Origin: DATCYX01 sp963714425
GTDB taxonomy: Bacteria > Chloroflexota > Anaerolineae > Anaerolineales > UBA4823
Length of the DNA stretch: 64,000 bases
NCBI GenBank assembly: GCA_963714425.1
Contig: CAVQOI010000004.1
Span: forward strand, 496,001 to 560,000
Reading direction: 5' to 3'
The position numbers were made by a program, and so were the translations under genes. The notes under the pieces were generated by a model. That model did no database searches. It saw only the letters and a program-made list of their open reading frames with translations, and was not told the DNA's origin. Numbering within the stretch: the first letter of the stretch is position 1; every line of letters begins with the position of its first letter. Shown here piece by piece: positions 62,253 through 64,000 of this stretch.

Positions 62253-63671
62253 TCAATAACCGAACCAGCCAAACGTAACTGCCAGCGCCCAGAATATGAA
62301 TATCAAGAAACCCAGGGTGGCAACGATTGCAATCCAGAATGCCGAAGCCTTCAAGGGATCGATGGGCTTTTCGCCACTCACCTTGCCGGTCTGCCCGTTG
62401 ATCCACACGTGGTATGTATTTTTTTGGTAGCGATAACTTCCAAGCCACAAGGGTAACAACACCAATTTGTAAGTGATCCCACTCCAGCTTACACCGCCGG
62501 AGCGCAAATTGCGTTTTTCCTGACCCAGTAACACACGGCTGTGCAGATCCCTATGGAGCTTGCGTGCTACCTTCTCGCGTGCTTTCAGCGAAGCATCCGC
62601 CAGGGGTAAATCGTAGCTTACAGCTTTCCATCCAGCTAGGTAACCCGGCTCAAAATCAACCAGCTCCTTTAATCGGAACGGCCCTACTCGTGCAAGCTCT
62701 TTGGCATCCAGCTTACGCAAGCCAGGCACCAACACATCATCGAACATGAGCAGCTCTGTCCCATTGCGCGTCACCCAATTCCTGCCATCTAACGAGGTTT
62801 CGCTAACCTCACAGCTCCAGTTCAGATGCAGCGTTCCATCAAAGGTCCAAAACGGGTAATACGCCGGCCGGATGCGAGAGGGTTGCGCCAGTTTTTTTAG
62901 ATCGTCGGGGATGAACCAGCCCCTGCCCAGCCAGTTGCGCACATTCGTAATTGCTTCCTCCTCACCGAACTGCGCTGGAGCAATCAAATGAGGGCTGACC
63001 AGCTCCTCGGACTCGACTAATTTGATCAATTGGTAGGATCCACAGAAAGGGCATTCTGTGGCGGTCTCTCCCGCTGGGAGCACGGAACTGGCGCCACACT
63101 GCCCACAGCGCAGATTCTGTTGCTCATCAGCCCAGTTGTGCGCGACCGTGGTTGGAAGGTCGAAGTCGAGGACTTGCTCTGTGGCCTCGGGATTGGTACC
63201 CGTAGTGGTTCCTGGTTGCTCAATATATCCGCAATTTTCACATACCTGAGCACCCATCTCGGGCATATAAGTTAATCTCCCCCCACAATTAGGGCAGTCG
63301 AAGACAGTGCTGGATGTGGCCTCTTCAGTCTCTTCTTTTAGGCTGGACTGGACGCCCTCTCCCTCTTCAAGCAAGCGGGAGTTATCAAACTCATCGGAGA
63401 GCAATACCAACCCTCGCCGGGCAGCCGCGTTCCCTGGGTCGGCAGCCAGAGCGCTCTCAAGGTATTCGCGTTGCTCAACCGGGTCTGCAGTAGTGCCGGA
63501 GAGCCACATCCAGACTCGCGTGTCGGAAGGATTCATCTCCGTGGCTTTAAAGAGCAGGCTGCGTGCCTGCTGCTTGTCACCACCTTTCACAGCCGCAATA
63601 CCCGCGCTTACGAGCTGTTCATACTGCATCTTGTCGAAATCCAGCCGGCGGATGTATTCGGGTCTCTCCAT
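62253..63671 (-). CDS. TPR-like / double zinc-ribbon protein with C-terminal membrane helix
   Basis: A 472-residue protein. Residues 10-100 are helical repeats (SAGIAAVKGGDKQQARSLLF, REYLESALAADPGNAAARRG) resembling TPR. Two zinc ribbons follow: CPNCGG/CENCGY (about 125-145) and CGQCGA/CPFCGS (about 188-210). A long beta-rich region includes YYPFWTFDGTLHLNWSCEV, and a final hydrophobic helix (IAIVATLGFLIFIFWALAV) anchors it. This zinc-ribbon plus 'YPFW' layout resembles other bacterial membrane zinc-ribbon proteins of unknown function. A second ATG at 63629 is possible. Confidence 0.7.
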   Translation of the reverse strand: MERPEYIRRLDFDKMQYEQLVSAGIAAVKGGDKQQARSLLFKATEMNPSDTRVWMWLSGTTADPVEQREYLESALAADPGNAAARRGLVLLSDEFDNSRLLEEGEGVQSSLKEETEEATSSTVFDCPNCGGRLTYMPEMGAQVCENCGYIEQPGTTTGTNPEATEQVLDFDLPTTVAHNWADEQQNLRCGQCGASSVLPAGETATECPFCGSYQLIKLVESEELVSPHLIAPAQFGEEEAITNVRNWLGRGWFIPDDLKKLAQPSRIRPAYYPFWTFDGTLHLNWSCEVSETSLDGRNWVTRNGTELLMFDDVLVPGLRKLDAKELARVGPFRLKELVDFEPGYLAGWKAVSYDLPLADASLKAREKVARKLHRDLHSRVLLGQEKRNLRSGGVSWSGITYKLVLLPLWLGSYRYQKNTYHVWINGQTGKVSGEKPIDPLKASAFWIAIVATLGFLIFIFWALAVTFGWFGY

Positions 63672-63796
63672 ATGAATCTCGATCAGTATAACCCGAGTCT
63701 TGGCGGATAACCCTTTCTATCTGGTTAGGTACCCGTGAAGGTGCATATATTCTGGAAATCAATGAACGTGCCGACACGAAGCAGGTGTCCCTGCGG

Positions 63797-64000
63797 CTAT
63801 CGCACCAGGAGCGGTAAAAGGTTTATGCTTGCGGCTGGCATAGCCCGGACCGTGTCGCTCACCACCACGCTGTCCCCTTGAAGCGCCGATAGGGTAACGG
63901 TGTACCACTCACCACTGTTCAAGCCGGTGAGCGCGTACGTACGCGTCTCGCCCATCAGTCCTGTGATTGGCGATGCCTGGTCTCCTGGCGTGCCTGAGTA
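63797..64000 (-). CDS. C-terminal end of a protein with fibronectin-III-like fold, cut by window edge
   Basis: 68 codons open from the window end to TAG at 63797-63799. TRTYALTGLNSGEWYTVTLS is the last strand pattern of a fibronectin type III domain (hydrophobic-Leu-x-Tyr-x-V), followed by a tail (SINLLPLLVR) with little sequence. The start lies beyond base 64000. Probably an extracellular protein. Confidence 0.6.
   Translation of the reverse strand, partial: YSGTPGDQASPITGLMGETRTYALTGLNSGEWYTVTLSALQGDSVVVSDTVRAMPAASINLLPLLVR

Noticed and set aside
1..64000. CRISPR arrays, prophage, transposases
   Set aside because: No regularly spaced repeats, terminal inverted repeats with transposase, or phage structural genes were seen.

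Overview
The window reads as chromosomal DNA of a Gram-positive-type or monoderm bacterium, most likely Chloroflexota (class Anaerolineae). This is inferred from gene content and style, not from a marker-gene search. The signs are: many lipoproteins with Pro/Thr-rich linkers after the lipobox, NBR1-like Ig and DUF3179 lipoproteins, tandem RRM proteins, a complete 14-subunit nuo operon next to dnaG-rpoD, and split glyQ/glyS. There is no rRNA, CRISPR array, transposase, integrase or phage module. Two tRNA genes are present.

Layout. 0-9 kb: the 3' part of surE, a CPA1 K+/H+ antiporter, an inositol-phosphatase-like gene, a DUF3179 lipoprotein, L-lactate dehydrogenase, RarD and a small secreted protein. 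7.5-11.7 kb: a tightly coupled minus-strand operon with two paralogous alanine-dehydrogenase-like enzymes, a lipoprotein and a methyltransferase, preceded by very small ORFs. 11.9-16 kb: a diguanylate cyclase, two RRM proteins with matching leader hairpins, envelope proteins and an MBL-fold hydrolase. 16-19.3 kb: accessory-looking stretch of separate minus-strand single genes (chloramphenicol-acetyltransferase-like, two orphans, DUF7000) with long spacers and repeated boundary motifs. 19.3-25 kb: cupredoxin lipoprotein, frameshifted flavin/heme transmembrane oxidoreductase, secreted SH3-like protein, 5'-nucleotidase. 25-38 kb: tRNA-Met/Ile2, a PIG-V-like mannosyltransferase with lipA, an NBR1-type lipoprotein, NfeD protease, a GAF-GGDEF cyclase, a TauE exporter, an Rrf2 regulator divergent from an Fe-S protein/M28 peptidase operon, membrane proteins and tRNA-Gly.

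38.5-57 kb is one minus-strand block: dnaG, rpoD, then nuoA-B-C-D-E-F-G-H-I-J-K-L-M-N in canonical order with the NADH-input subunits E, F and G. It encodes a full respiratory complex I. 57-64 kb: a divergent DEDD exonuclease, an unrecognised 442-residue protein, glyS and glyQ, a zinc-ribbon/TPR membrane protein, and the end of a protein with a fibronectin-III-like tail cut by the window edge.

The observations most worth a second look are: glyQ and glyS lie in the same frame, separated only by one TAA and 12 sense codons, with no ordinary start codon for the conserved GlyS N-terminus; the duplicated AlaDH-like operon; the cassette-like 16-19 kb stretch; and a Shine-Dalgarno-masking hairpin in front of the DUF3179 gene. 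Several genes look broken by single-base indels in short homopolymers (about 11.44, 20.50, 28.8, 38.17 and perhaps 55.02 kb). Assembly error is a strong alternative to real pseudogenes at these sites.
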